Assembly: GCA_963741055.1 (NCBI GenBank)
Contig: CAVUGU010000010.1
Span: 151,820-215,819, forward strand
Length of the DNA stretch: 64,000 nucleotides
Direction: 5' to 3'
DNA from: Bog-756 sp963741055
GTDB lineage: Bacteria > Actinomycetota > Acidimicrobiia > Acidimicrobiales > RAAP-2
Positions 54,683 through 64,000 of this stretch are shown in pieces (position 1 is the stretch's first letter; the number at the start of each line of letters is the position of its first letter). Position numbers and translations under genes: made by a program. Below the pieces are notes generated by a model. The model did not search any database, was not told where the DNA came from, and was given only the letters and a program-made list of their open reading frames with translations.

Positions 54683-55791
54683 CAGGCAGCCCCGAGCGCG
54701 CGTTCGGCCTCGGCCGGCGAGAGTGCCATACGAGCGCGACGTGTCCGGATGGTCAGATAGAAGGGGATCCCGATGACGCCGAGTGCGAGCATCTGGACGG
54801 TGATGCAGACGCCGACCGCTGCGCCTTGGGCAGCAGTCGCGTGGCCGCCTGCGGTGAGGAACGCGGCGAAGGCCCCTTCGCGGAGCCCGTAGCCTCCCAA
54901 AGAGATCGGGACCATGGTGACCGCGGTGGCCGTGGTGATCACCAGCGCGGCATAGGCGGGCGTGACGTGGATCCCGACCGCCACCATGAACATGGACTGG
55001 CTGATCACGACCGTGACCCAGAAGACAACTCCACGAAGGGACGCCCACACGAGGTCGCGGCGTTGCCCGCGGAACTCGTGCAGGGTGGCGAGCAGTTTGG
55101 CGACCGCCGGCCCCGGTCCCCGTCGGAGCACGCCGACCTGACTCAATCGCCCGAGCGCGGGGCTCATTGCCAGAAGGACGAGGGCGAAGCCGCCGGCCAC
55201 GACGACCAGCGCGAAAAGACGAACGTGTTCCGCGTAGCTGTCCCCGATCGTCGCGAGGACCCCGATCACCGTCAGCAGGATCATCCCGGGGAAGTTGCAG
55301 AGCCGGCGGAGAACGACCGATGCGGCGGCCGGCACCCTCTGGTCGGGCCGATCGGCCAGGGATGCAGCCCTGACGACGTCTCCGCCGATTGAGCTCGGTA
55401 GCGCGGCATCGAACACGTCACCACCGAGTTCGAGGTGGAGGCAGCGCCCGTACGTGCACGGAACGCCGTTCGCGTTCGCGAGGCCGTGCCACTGTCCAAC
55501 CGTGATCAGGATGGTGACGACGGCGACGGCGTACCCGCCCGCCAGCCACGCGGCGTCGGCATGGGCGAGCTCATGGAGAACGGAGCCGACGCCGATCTTG
55601 CGAGCAATGAGGACGAAGGCACCGGCCGTCACCGCGACCCGCACGATCGTCATGGGCTGCACCCGACGAGCGCGCGCCGGCGGCAGGATCAACTCGGGCA
55701 CGGGGATCGGCGGCTTCGCCGCTTGCGCGGGCGGCTCCGGCGCGTCAGGACCGATGGTCGGTGGGTGCAGCACCCCGGGCTCTCCGATCAC
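54682..55791 (-). CDS. Lysylphosphatidylglycerol-synthase-TM / flippase-like membrane protein
   Basis: A 369-residue integral membrane protein with about eight helices between residues 48 and 350 and a proline-rich cytoplasmic start. The pattern ALPSSIGGDVVRAASLADR and ITTATAVTMVPISLGGYGLREGAF matches the UPF0104/LPG_synthase_TM family, which contains LPG flippases and proteins found next to dolichol-phosphate-mannose-like glycosyltransferases. Here the adjacent upstream gene is such a GT2, so the pair may make and flip a lipid-linked sugar. GTG start shares its first base with the upstream stop (TAGTG). Confidence 0.82.
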   Translation of the reverse strand: MIGEPGVLHPPTIGPDAPEPPAQAAKPPIPVPELILPPARARRVQPMTIVRVAVTAGAFVLIARKIGVGSVLHELAHADAAWLAGGYAVAVVTILITVGQWHGLANANGVPCTYGRCLHLELGGDVFDAALPSSIGGDVVRAASLADRPDQRVPAAASVVLRRLCNFPGMILLTVIGVLATIGDSYAEHVRLFALVVVAGGFALVLLAMSPALGRLSQVGVLRRGPGPAVAKLLATLHEFRGQRRDLVWASLRGVVFWVTVVISQSMFMVAVGIHVTPAYAALVITTATAVTMVPISLGGYGLREGAFAAFLTAGGHATAAQGAAVGVCITVQMLALGVIGIPFYLTIRTRRARMALSPAEAERALGAA

Positions 55792-56852
55792 TAGGTCCCC
55801 TTGACCGATACCGCTGCCTGCTCCCCCTTGGTTGCCGTGTCTGCTTGGTCGAGGCTCCCGTCGTCCGGGTCGGGGATGGCGGTCAGCGAACCTCGGCTCG
55901 CGTCGAGGACGGTCTCGACCACGTAGGGTCGGTGCGACGCGTCCTTGAAGTAGATCCTCGTGAGCAGTTCACCCAGCAAGCCGAACGAGACGAACTGAAG
56001 TGCAGCCACAGTGAGCGGGACGAAGAGGCCGGGCTGCCGGGGCTTTCTGCCACGCAGAGCGGAGCCGGTGGTGACGGCCGCGGAGACGCCCGCTGCCCCG
56101 CCACAGACCAGGGCCGCGCGACCGAAGAATTGCATGGGCTTCTGTCGGTAACCGACCAGGAATTTCACGGTCATGAGATCGAGAAGGACCCGGGGCAGCC
56201 GTGAAATGCCGTACTTCGACGTGCCTCGCTCGCGGGCTCGATGGTTGACGGGAATCTCGACGACCTTGGCACCGGCGATCAAGGCGAGCGCGGGAATGAA
56301 CCGATGGAGCTCGCCGAACAGCTCGAGGTGCTCGATGACCTCGCGGTCGTAGGCCTTCAGGGTGCAGCCGTAGTCGTGGAGCTTCAGCCCGGTCACCCTC
56401 GAGATCAGCCGGTTCGCCACCCTGGAGGGAAGACGTCGCATGATCAACTTGTCCTTGCGATCCTTCCGCCATCCGGACGCCACGTCGCAGCCCTCTCCCA
56501 GAGCAGCAATGAGTGTGGGGATGTCCGACGGATCGTTCTGCTGATCGCCGTCCATGACGACGACGATCCGCCCGGCGGCTTGTTCGAAACCGGCGCTGAT
56601 GCCGGCCGTCTGGCCGAAGTTTCTGCGAAACTCGACGACCTTCACCCGCTGGTCCCGCTCGTACCAGCTCTTGGCCTTCTCACCCGTTGCGTCCGTGCTG
56701 CCGTCGTTGACGAGGACGACCTCGGAGGCGAGCGGAAGGCCGTCGAGAACTCCGAGGAGTTCTTCGACCGCCGGGTCGATGGACTCCTCCTCGTTGTAAA
56801 GAGGGATCACGACACTCACATCGATGCCGGGATCGACGGAGTGCAGCTCCAC
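55791..56852 (-). CDS. GT2-family polyprenyl-phosphate glycosyltransferase (GtrB/DPM1-like)
   Basis: About 353 residues. The catalytic domain opens with DVSVVIPLYNEEESIDPAV and contains VVLVNDGSTDATGE, RNFGQTAGISAGFEQA, VVMDGDQQNDPSDI (DxD-like), and HRARERGTSKYGISRLPRVL. Two C-terminal membrane helices follow (FFGRAALVCGGAAGV and LTVAALQFVSFGLLGELLTR). This is the architecture of enzymes that charge polyprenyl phosphate with glucose or mannose. GTG 56852 is chosen because AAGGAG lies 6 nt upstream; the frame opens to 56873. First gene of the 56.9-47.9 kb minus-strand series. Confidence 0.88.
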   Translation of the reverse strand: MELHSVDPGIDVSVVIPLYNEEESIDPAVEELLGVLDGLPLASEVVLVNDGSTDATGEKAKSWYERDQRVKVVEFRRNFGQTAGISAGFEQAAGRIVVVMDGDQQNDPSDIPTLIAALGEGCDVASGWRKDRKDKLIMRRLPSRVANRLISRVTGLKLHDYGCTLKAYDREVIEHLELFGELHRFIPALALIAGAKVVEIPVNHRARERGTSKYGISRLPRVLLDLMTVKFLVGYRQKPMQFFGRAALVCGGAAGVSAAVTTGSALRGRKPRQPGLFVPLTVAALQFVSFGLLGELLTRIYFKDASHRPYVVETVLDASRGSLTAIPDPDDGSLDQADTATKGEQAAVSVKGT

Positions 56853-57702
56853 GGGAGACTCCTTCAACACCACGCGATCACCCCCTCAGTCCGCAGGCGA
56901 AGGATGGAACGACGTCCGGATCGATGCAGCCGCGACCTCTACTCGTCAACATGGAGCTTCGCCCCTCCAGCGGGAACTCGGATGATGATGTCGTCAGATG
57001 CCCAGACCCACCGAAGCGCTCGGAAGCGTCAGCCAACACTTGAGGTGCGCGCCGAGCCCGGATGGGCGACCCGTCGCCGAAGACATGTGTCGGATGGCAC
57101 TCCACATTCCACCCGAACAGAGAGCTCATCCGGTGCGGAAACCATTCCTGTGGTTACTCGGCACTGCGTTTTTCCGCAGCTTGCAGCATCGACTCGTAAC
57201 ATGCAAGCGGAATTCCTCGTTAGGCGCGTGAACACTTTGTAAAGCGTCACTGGTCGCAGCGAGTCGACTGCACTGCGCGATGACAACACCTGTTGAGTTC
57301 CCGGGTTTGGCGGAGTTGTCGGTCCGGCAAGGATCCTTCTTCGCATCGCTCTGAGCACGGTGCATGCCGTCGATTTCCGATGGCCCCGACCGCCGGCGAC
57401 TGCGGAACGTGGTGGATCGACCTGACTCAGTGACCATTCGAACCGATTTCGTGGCGGTGCGACCCGGATCGGTGACATCTGGCGAAGTTCACGCACTTCT
57501 GGTCTGTTCATACTCCGTTCAACCTCACGTAGCCTCTTTTTCACGGGAGGCTGATTTGCTTTCGGCGGCAGGGCACGCAAGAGGTGGAGGCTGACCCCCC
57601 GCACCGATGCCGGGGATGGCGCTGCCGCAACTACTGTTTTTGGGTTCTAGGGGCTTCGGCGCGAGGGCGGCGGCAATGCCCACCAAAAGGGGACGTGCGC
57701 CA
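56853..57702. other. Divergent intergenic region, 850 bp
   Basis: Largest gap in the right half, between divergent glycan operons. Less GC-biased than its flanks, with locally AT-rich patches around 57220-57245 and 57500-57545 where promoters may lie. Short open frames on both strands show no family features. No tRNA, riboswitch or mobile element recognised. Confidence 0.45.
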
Positions 57703-59038
57703 ATGACTGACAGTGACGGTGTGCAGACCGAAGTCGCTCCGGACTATGAGGTCGCGCATCCGCGAGAGACCGGGGATGTTGCTACGGAACAGGTCGGGAG
57801 TGGCGCTGCGGAACAGGCCAAGGTCGCGGACCCCGAAGAGGACACCCCCGAGGTCGCACCGGGCGAGGAGCCCGAGGTTCCCGATCAGACCGGCTGGGGA
57901 ACGATCCGCGAAGGGCTTCGCGAGACCGGTCGCGGCAGCGGCGCGATCGCGCACTCCGCGTGGACGAGGATGCGAGCGACGGTCCCGGGTGCACAGAGCT
58001 CACTCGGACTCGCGGCATGGGCGGTGGCCGTGCTGGCCGTTGTGATCGCGTTGGCGGCGGTCGCATCGCAGGTTCTGCAGACAAGCCCCGCAGTAGTGGT
58101 CGCGACGGCTGCACCTGCGACGATCAACGCGCAACCCGGCGGGGTGGGGACTACGTCGCCGGCACAGAACCTCTCCTTCGCGGTAGGTCTGAACTTCGTC
58201 GGGGTCAACGCGCCGATCACGGTGACAGCCGTCAGCGTGATCAACGGATCGAGCGTGCAACAGGGCCAGCCTCTTGTCTCCCTCGACCAGACGTCGCTCG
58301 AGCAGAACGTGGCAAGCGTGAAGGATTCGTTGTCGGCTGCGCAGTTGGCACTGGCCTCCGCGGAATTTTCGGCCGCATCGAGTAGCAGTGCCGGTTCTGT
58401 CTACCCGATCGCATCACTGCAAGGTCAGGTGGCCATCGACCAGCAGTTGCTGTCCATCGCCGAGGGCAACTCGAACACCATCAAGGCTCCGATCGCCGGT
58501 TCGGTGACCAACCTCAGCGTGCAGCCGGGTCAGGTGGTGCGGCCTGAGCACCACCATGCTCCAGATCGTGGACACCTCTCGGATCGACGTGACCGCCGGC
58601 TTGCAACTGAGCGACATGCCGGCGGTGACCGTCGGACAACCGGCAGAGGTCGTTCCCACCGGTTTGGTCGGGGTTCGCCTGCAGGGAACCGTGGTGGCCA
58701 TCAATCCGAGCGCGACCGGAGGCGGACTGCAGGGTTCGGTGGTCATCGAGACGAACAACGACCCCACCTATCCACTTCCCATCGGGACACAAGTCTTCGT
58801 CCGTATCACCGCCACTCGGCAGGCCGCGGTGTCCGTGCCCACGATCGCGATTCAGAATCTCGATCTCGCCCCCGCGGTCTACGTGGTCTCCCACGGACAC
58901 ATTCACGTCACCCCGGTGACGGTAGGAGTTGTCGACGCCAATCGCGCCCAGATCCTCTCGGGCCTGTCAGCAGGCGAGGTGGTGGCAGAATCCAACACCC
59001 AGCTACTGACCAACGGCGAACAAGTCAAAATCGGCTGA
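57703..59038 (+). CDS. HlyD/MFP-type membrane-fusion protein (frameshifted near 58547)
   Basis: About 444 residues. A long acidic cytoplasmic N-terminus (Glu/Val/Pro-rich) precedes one membrane helix (LGLAAWAVAVLAVVIALAAV, about residues 105-124). An extracytoplasmic adaptor domain follows, with a lipoyl-like half (VINGSSVQQGQPLVSLDQTS; IKAPIAGSVTNLSVQPGQVV), a short coiled region and a beta-barrel part (PAVTVGQPAEVVPTGLVG). The frame breaks after GQVVRP; ignoring one A near 58547 gives GTTMLQIVDTSRIDV. Such adaptors usually work with an ABC or RND transporter, but none is encoded in the window. ATG 57703 with AGGGGA upstream; an in-frame ATG at 57676 is possible. Confidence 0.8.
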
Positions 59039-59050
59039 GCGGGCGAATCG

Positions 59051-60376
59051 GTGGTCGACACCCTCGCTGAGCGCGGCACGATCGCCGGCGCGGACACCAG
59101 CACGATCGATGTCGAAGCGCAGCCCAAGTCTTCACCGCCACGTCGTCGCATCGCCTCGGTCCTGCTCGTCCTGGCAATCCTCGCGGGAATCGGGACGCTC
59201 ACCCTCCCCTGGCTGGACCTGAGCCTCGTCCCTAGTCTGCGGGCCTTTGACCTCTCACCCGGTCTGGCACGACTGCAATTCCCCGGGGTTATCTCCTACG
59301 GCGCCATCGTGTCGGTCGTGCTCGTCGTCGCCATCACCTCGATCGTCCGAGCCGGTTGGCGAGCGACGGTCACGTCCGGAAGGTGCGGTTGGGCACTCAT
59401 CGCGCTCACTGTCGTCTTCGGCGCTTCGACCTTGATCGGTGACGGACACGTCCAGTGGTTGCTCCAGTCGGACAACGACCAGCTGCGGATCTTCTATAGC
59501 CAGATCCCCTCGACATCGGTGCTGTCTCCGCCGGCGAACTACTTGGGAGCCAATCTCAACGCGCCGACCACCAACTTGCTGAACGATCTCGGGAGCGGTT
59601 TGTTCTGCCTGATTGCCAGCGGGATCCTGCTGGTGGTGGGCGCGCCTTTGCGACGAGGCCGGGTGCGGCTCCTTCCGGCTATCTGCGTGGGCGTGGTCAC
59701 CGCAGTCGTCGTCGTCGGTCTCGGAACCGGGTGGATCGCCCAGAACGAGAAGGTGGCGGGCATCCAGGACGAGGCGCTCGGGAAGTCGGTCGCAGCCGAA
59801 TCTCATCTGGAGACTGCTCTGCGTTGGGATCCCTCTCTGCAGTACGACCCGGCACTGGTCTCGACACTCGGACAGTCGGAGGCGGATCAAGGCAAGACGG
59901 GTCCGCTTGCTTCGTTCGCACGAGCAGACCGGCCTTCGGCCGCCTACTCGCTGCTCGTGCCGAGCATCCTCCTCGACGAACAGGCGATGGAAGCCGCTCC
60001 CAACAATCCGATCATCGCCGAATCCTTCGCCGACCTGCTCGCTCATCTGTCGGCGACGCAGCACAGGCCGCAGGTCGTCCCCACCAACCTGTCCGAGTCC
60101 CGCTATCCGGCCCTCACCTACACCTTGGCCCACTACTTCTACGACACGGGGGACTACCAAACCGCCGAGAGGATGATGCGTCAAGCGATCACCGAGTCGC
60201 CGAACAAGGAGTTCGCCTCCTACGCACTCACTTACGTCGCTCTCTCCGAACAGGCAACTGGTCAAGAGATCGCGTACCGGCGTGACATCGTCGCCGCGGT
60301 CAAGGACGACAAGCAGGTCGCGAACGGCCTTGCTCGCGACATCGCCTCTGGGCAGTACCTCCCCAGCCGCCCGTGA
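59051..60376 (+). CDS. Membrane protein with C-terminal TPR-like region, function unknown
   Basis: A 441-residue protein. About four to five membrane helices lie in the first ~240 residues (IASVLLVLAILAGIGTL; VISYGAIVSVVLVVAIT; LFCLIASGILLVVGA; LLPAICVGVVTAVVVVGL). A soluble helical part follows with TPR-like pairs (YPALTYTLAHYFYDTGDYQT, then AERMMRQAITESPNKEFASY). No enzyme motif recognised. The GTG start lies 12 nt after the preceding stop, and the stop overlaps the next start (GTGA), so it belongs to a three-gene operon with an adaptor and a GT-C enzyme and may organise an envelope assembly complex. Confidence 0.65.
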   Translation: MVDTLAERGTIAGADTSTIDVEAQPKSSPPRRRIASVLLVLAILAGIGTLTLPWLDLSLVPSLRAFDLSPGLARLQFPGVISYGAIVSVVLVVAITSIVRAGWRATVTSGRCGWALIALTVVFGASTLIGDGHVQWLLQSDNDQLRIFYSQIPSTSVLSPPANYLGANLNAPTTNLLNDLGSGLFCLIASGILLVVGAPLRRGRVRLLPAICVGVVTAVVVVGLGTGWIAQNEKVAGIQDEALGKSVAAESHLETALRWDPSLQYDPALVSTLGQSEADQGKTGPLASFARADRPSAAYSLLVPSILLDEQAMEAAPNNPIIAESFADLLAHLSATQHRPQVVPTNLSESRYPALTYTLAHYFYDTGDYQTAERMMRQAITESPNKEFASYALTYVALSEQATGQEIAYRRDIVAAVKDDKQVANGLARDIASGQYLPSRP

Positions 60377-63300
60377 CCACCTTCGCAACCACCGAGTTCC
60401 AACCGGCGCTCGAGGAAACCTTCGCGCCGCAAGTCTTGGCCACCTCGAGGACTGGCAAGGAACGCCGCCGGCGCCTCTTTCCGGCCGTCATCGTCTTGGT
60501 GATCTGCGCCTACCTGCTCTCCGGCTTCTGGCTGTCGGTGCAGTTGAGATCCCCGAGACAACCCTTCGCGTCACCGTTGGCCTCGCAATCCTGGGTCGAG
60601 GCGCCCTCGGGTGGGGCAACCGCGTTCTACCTCCTCCACCTCCCCGACGGCCCCCGGCCGCTCACCGCGACGCTGTGGTTGGAGGGCGATCAAGAAGTCA
60701 CGCCTTACATCAACGGCCTGAGGGTGGCGCTCCCGCCCACCTCGCCGGGTCGAGATCTAGAGACCGCCACCGACCTGCCGAAGTTCGTCGGCCAGTACGA
60801 CATCCTCGCCTCGCTCGCCACCTCCAACAACCTGTTGGGTCTCGAGGTCGTCAACCTGGCCGGCCGCACACCAGCGTTTCGTGCCCGGGTGACCTACTCG
60901 TACGGAAGCGGCATTCAAGAGACGTTCGGGACTCAGCCTTCCTCGTGGCTCGCGACGACCAACGTCCAGTTGACCGGACAGAATGCTCCGGAGTCGGGGG
61001 CGTTCACCGTGCACGGGCACGCGGTGGGCATCTGGCCGCCGGCACAAACCGCGCAGCCCCGGTCGGGGACCGCGACGGTCACCATCCCGCCCGACGCGTA
61101 CTCGACCCCGCCAACCGGCCACGGCATGGTCGGAAGTGATTCGGTGGAGTCATTTGCCGCATCAACCGTCGTCGACGTTCCATCCGGCTGCCAAGAGGGG
61201 TGGATGAGGTTCGCCGCCATCGGCTCCTACGTCGTCTCGGTCGACGGGATGCCTGTCCTGTCGGGTACCGGTACCAAGCAGTACTTCGGAACCCCGGACA
61301 AGGTGGCGTCTGCATCGATCCGCTTGCCCTCCGTGGTGCCCCTCCAGATCGCCGATCTGTGTCCGGTGCTCTCCGCCGGCACTCACACGATCACCGTGTG
61401 GGTCAACGCCTTGGGTGCGCCGTTCGTGTACCTGGACGGCCTGGTCCGGTCCGGTCACACGACCACGTCCTTTGCCACCGGACCGTCATGGCACGTGGAC
61501 AGGCCGGTCGGCTACGTGGCAAATCCGCAGACATACGTGGCCACGTTCGACACCACTCCGACCGCGATCACGATTCCTACGGCTGTCCAACTCTCACGTC
61601 GCCTGCTGTTGATGGGGACCGTCCTGATCGCGGTCGGGGTGGCGATCCTCCTGGCCAGGGCGGCAGGCCTGCGACTCGCGTCGGGGCTTCGCTGGGCGGC
61701 GCTCGGTCTCCTCCCGGCGTGCGGGCTGGTGCTGATACTGACCGAGCTCCGCCACATGGTCTACGTGCAACCACCGTTCCCGAGCACACCCGACGTCCTG
61801 TGGGCCGTGCTGCTCCTTGCGGTCCTCGGCGTGACGGCCATGTTGTGGACCGGAGCGCGGTCCCGCCGGCCTCGAACCGGGGGACTACCGACCAACGGCA
61901 ACGCTCGCACCATCGAGGTCGACGGCGAGAACGGCACCAGCCACACCAACGGAACGGTCGATGCCGGACAGAGCAATGGCACCAACGTCTGGAGCGACAG
62001 CAACAGAACGACCGACGCCGAGGCCTCCAACGGCGCCGCTGGCGAGTCAGCGCTGACAGCTGGGGCGTCCGTCCGACGACGTTGGCTGGAGAGTCCCACG
62101 AGCGGGTGGTCACAGGGCCCGCTCTACCGCTTCGGAGTGATCGGGGTCGCGCTTGTCGGGTTCTTCGTACAGATCTTCCGGATCGACTACCAACCGCTGT
62201 GGCAGGACGAGCTCTCGAGCATCGCGGCCGCACAGGGCATGCGCGCGCACCTGCTGCCGCAGTGGCCTTCGGGCTTCCTCTACTGGAAATCCGAGCTCTA
62301 CTCCCTCTTGCTCGCCGTCGTGGGCGGAGTGACCCACGACGACACCGCCTGGCTCAGAAGCATCAGCGTGCTGTGGTACGCGGCGACCATCCTCCTGCTC
62401 GGGTTCTTCCTCCTTCCGATGGTGCTCCCGAAACGGCGACTGTTGCAGATCGCGACCTTGGCGCTGTTCGTCGTCTCCCCGATGGAGGCTGCCCACGCCC
62501 GAGACGTCCGTATGTACCAGATGGTCCAGTTCCTCGTCGTCCTCGTCGCCATTCTCCTACTGCGAGCAGTCAGGTCGCCTTCGACCAGGAACATCCTCCT
62601 GCTGATGGGTGCACTGGTCGCGATGTACCTGACCCACGAAGAGTCCTTCGGAGTGCTCCCCATCGTTCCGATCGTTCTCTTCTGGCTCTGCGGAACGAAA
62701 TGGTTGCGAAATTGGCGGTGGTGGGCGTTCGGAGGCGGCGCAATCGCGATCATCGGGCTGCAGTTACTGCTGGTGAAGCTGACACACCCACCGTCATTCG
62801 GCACCGATCTGAGCGGAGCAACGACGGTGCAGTGGGATCCGGCACCCCTCTACTACGTGTTCCGGCTCTTCTTCACCGACACGACTTACGGGGCGAGCAT
62901 CACCCTCGTCAGCTGCCTGGCACTGCTCGCCATCGTCGTCGGTCTGTACCGAAAGCAGAGGGAACGAACGTACTTGGCGTTGTACTGGATCATCCCGATG
63001 CTCGTGGTATCGGACTTGCTGGTCGAGAGGGACTCGCGGTACTGCTTCGTGTGCTTCCCCTTCGTCTTCGTTCTGGCCGGATGTGGCCTCGGGGACCTGA
63101 TCGACGGGCTCCGGCGGGCGGTTGTCGGAGGCGCCACGATGCTCAGGGCCACCCGACGGCGGGCCTCCGTCTTCATCGCCGTGTTCGCCCTGGCACTGAC
63201 GGTTGCGGTCGGCGAGAGCCTGGTCGCTGGACTGCCCGACTTCGGCCCACTGGCTCAAACCTTGGCGAGTGCCAATGTCTCGCAGTCCGAACTCAACTAT

Positions 63301-63669
63301 CCGTTGGCCGACAATTACGTGAAAGCCCGTCTCCGTCCGGGCGACGCAGTTATCGCCGCGGCACCGGCGAACCTGGTGGGAGTGACCATGGGCCGGGCCC
63401 CAAACTTCTGGGTCCCGTACCGCCGTTACTCGAACCTGCTCTATGTGTTCGACAAGAACCACCGGGTCGTCGAGACCCAGTACGGAGCCGGCGCCCTCCT
63501 GAACGGCCCCGACTTCGAACGGGCCATCGATTCCCACTCGCGGACCTGGCTCATCGTCGCGGACGACAACTACCCCGGCATCCTCCCGGCGATCCGGCAG
63601 ATCATCCAGAACCGCTTCGTGCTGACCTTCGACCAGGAGAAAGTGTCGGTGTTCGTCAGCACGAACTGA
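60373..63669 (+). CDS. Large GT-C membrane glycosyltransferase (GT39/ArnT-like) with N-terminal extracytoplasmic domain
   Basis: A 1098-residue protein. Helix 1 is near residues 35-56, then ~350 residues of beta-rich extracytoplasmic sequence (GGATAFYLLHLPDGPRPLTA; GCQEGWMRFAAIGSYVVSVD), about three helices (residues ~410-495) and a disordered Asn/Thr/Ser-rich stretch (~500-570). A second membrane domain holds about nine helices. It begins with FRIDYQPLWQDELSSIAAAQ, whose acidic D-E pair on the first loop is the GT-C catalytic signature, and includes MEAAHARDVRMYQMVQFLV. A short soluble C-terminal domain ends VSVFVSTN. It would transfer sugars from a polyprenyl donor outside the membrane. GTG start overlaps the preceding stop. 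The fused lectin-like front domain is unusual. Confidence 0.83.
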   Translation: MTTFATTEFQPALEETFAPQVLATSRTGKERRRRLFPAVIVLVICAYLLSGFWLSVQLRSPRQPFASPLASQSWVEAPSGGATAFYLLHLPDGPRPLTATLWLEGDQEVTPYINGLRVALPPTSPGRDLETATDLPKFVGQYDILASLATSNNLLGLEVVNLAGRTPAFRARVTYSYGSGIQETFGTQPSSWLATTNVQLTGQNAPESGAFTVHGHAVGIWPPAQTAQPRSGTATVTIPPDAYSTPPTGHGMVGSDSVESFAASTVVDVPSGCQEGWMRFAAIGSYVVSVDGMPVLSGTGTKQYFGTPDKVASASIRLPSVVPLQIADLCPVLSAGTHTITVWVNALGAPFVYLDGLVRSGHTTTSFATGPSWHVDRPVGYVANPQTYVATFDTTPTAITIPTAVQLSRRLLLMGTVLIAVGVAILLARAAGLRLASGLRWAALGLLPACGLVLILTELRHMVYVQPPFPSTPDVLWAVLLLAVLGVTAMLWTGARSRRPRTGGLPTNGNARTIEVDGENGTSHTNGTVDAGQSNGTNVWSDSNRTTDAEASNGAAGESALTAGASVRRRWLESPTSGWSQGPLYRFGVIGVALVGFFVQIFRIDYQPLWQDELSSIAAAQGMRAHLLPQWPSGFLYWKSELYSLLLAVVGGVTHDDTAWLRSISVLWYAATILLLGFFLLPMVLPKRRLLQIATLALFVVSPMEAAHARDVRMYQMVQFLVVLVAILLLRAVRSPSTRNILLLMGALVAMYLTHEESFGVLPIVPIVLFWLCGTKWLRNWRWWAFGGGAIAIIGLQLLLVKLTHPPSFGTDLSGATTVQWDPAPLYYVFRLFFTDTTYGASITLVSCLALLAIVVGLYRKQRERTYLALYWIIPMLVVSDLLVERDSRYCFVCFPFVFVLAGCGLGDLIDGLRRAVVGGATMLRATRRRASVFIAVFALALTVAVGESLVAGLPDFGPLAQTLASANVSQSELNYPLADNYVKARLRPGDAVIAAAPANLVGVTMGRAPNFWVPYRRYSNLLYVFDKNHRVVETQYGAGALLNGPDFERAIDSHSRTWLIVADDNYPGILPAIRQIIQNRFVLTFDQEKVSVFVSTN

Positions 63670-64000
63670 GCCGGAGCGGAGGACGTCCCCCGGAGTGAAG
63701 CGGCTGGCAATCCCGACAGAGGGTGTTTCACGAAGCGTTCACGTTGCGGCGAGAGATCCTGTCCTCGCGTCGGTCGACTCCTTCCTTCGTGCCGCACGGG
63801 GGTAGGTGTCCGAACCTCTCTTCCGAGGGTTTGATCGCAGACCAGAGCGGCCGACGTCTCCCTGACACTTCGAGTAGCCGTGCGCCTTCGCAGCGCGAGC
63901 TCGTGCTCGATGTTCCCAGCTTTATGGCAGGGTGAGGGCCTACCCAGGCAAGTCTCGAGATCTCCTCGAAGGACAGAGCACCCATGGGCGGGAGACACGG
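63670..64000. other. Right edge, no supported gene
   Basis: About 330 bp after the GT-C gene. Short frames on both strands lack recognisable features. A small imperfect GC hairpin (GCCGGAG...CCCCCGG) follows the stop codon, but there is no T-tract, so a terminator is only possible. Confidence 0.4.

Noticed and set aside
56853..57702. Riboswitch or small RNA in the 850-bp divergent gap
   Set aside because: No conserved riboswitch core or convincing structured element could be identified by eye.

Overview
This is a GC-rich, gene-dense stretch of an actinobacterial chromosome. Three things suggest an Acidimicrobiia-like organism: GTG/TTG starts in 4-nt stop/start overlaps, secreted proteins carrying 42-residue GYWLVxSDGGVFxFGDA repeats, and surface proteins with Pro/Thr linkers. 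This placement is inference; no rRNA or tRNA gene is visible. Almost the whole window is one large exopolysaccharide / surface-glycan locus.

Layout. 0.45-0.95 kb: a lone hexapeptide sugar O-acyltransferase. 1.7-10.8 kb: three tandem, nearly identical secreted beta-helix proteins (copies A and B frameshifted, copy C intact) with different C-terminal modules. 11.1-19.2 kb: a MetY-type PLP enzyme facing an operon of glycosyltransferase, methyltransferase, MetA-type acyltransferase, acyl-AMP ligase and tandem alpha/beta hydrolase. 19.3-27.0 kb (+): DUF218 protein, Wzx-type flippase, LuxR-type regulator, two Wzz-like chain-length proteins with degenerate kinase domains, O-antigen ligase/polymerase. 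27.0-40.9 kb (-): a long operon encoding a TTG-started GmhB, GmhA, GT4, SDR epimerase, HddC, HddA, amidohydrolase, initiating sugar transferase, GT4, bi-domain oxidoreductase and heparinase-like lyase. 41.5-44.2 kb: ECF sigma factor, HIT-like protein, acyl-CoA dehydrogenase and acyl carrier protein. 44.6-47.8 kb (+): AlgD-like nucleotide-sugar dehydrogenase and AsnB-type amidotransferase. 47.9-56.9 kb (-): GT2, flippase-like membrane protein, GT4, epimerase, processive-type GT2, small membrane protein, HNH lipoprotein and methyltransferase. 57.7-63.7 kb (+): HlyD-like membrane-fusion protein, a membrane protein with TPR-like tail, and a large GT-C transferase.

How it works together (inference). 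GmhA/HddA/GmhB/HddC would make GDP-D-glycero-alpha-D-manno-heptose. The dehydrogenase would make a nucleotide uronic acid, which AsnB may amidate. The PHPT sugar transferase starts the repeat unit on a lipid carrier, the GTs extend it, the flippase exports it and the ligase/polymerase with the Wzz-like pair assembles it. Acyl activation, sulfur/PLP chemistry and methylation may decorate the product. The heparinase and beta-helix proteins may trim or bind it.

Caution: at least a dozen otherwise well-conserved genes carry single-base frameshifts, several in homopolymer runs, and the reading resumes perfectly in another frame. Residual sequencing indels are the simplest explanation, so these genes are given as full-length loci with the break marked.
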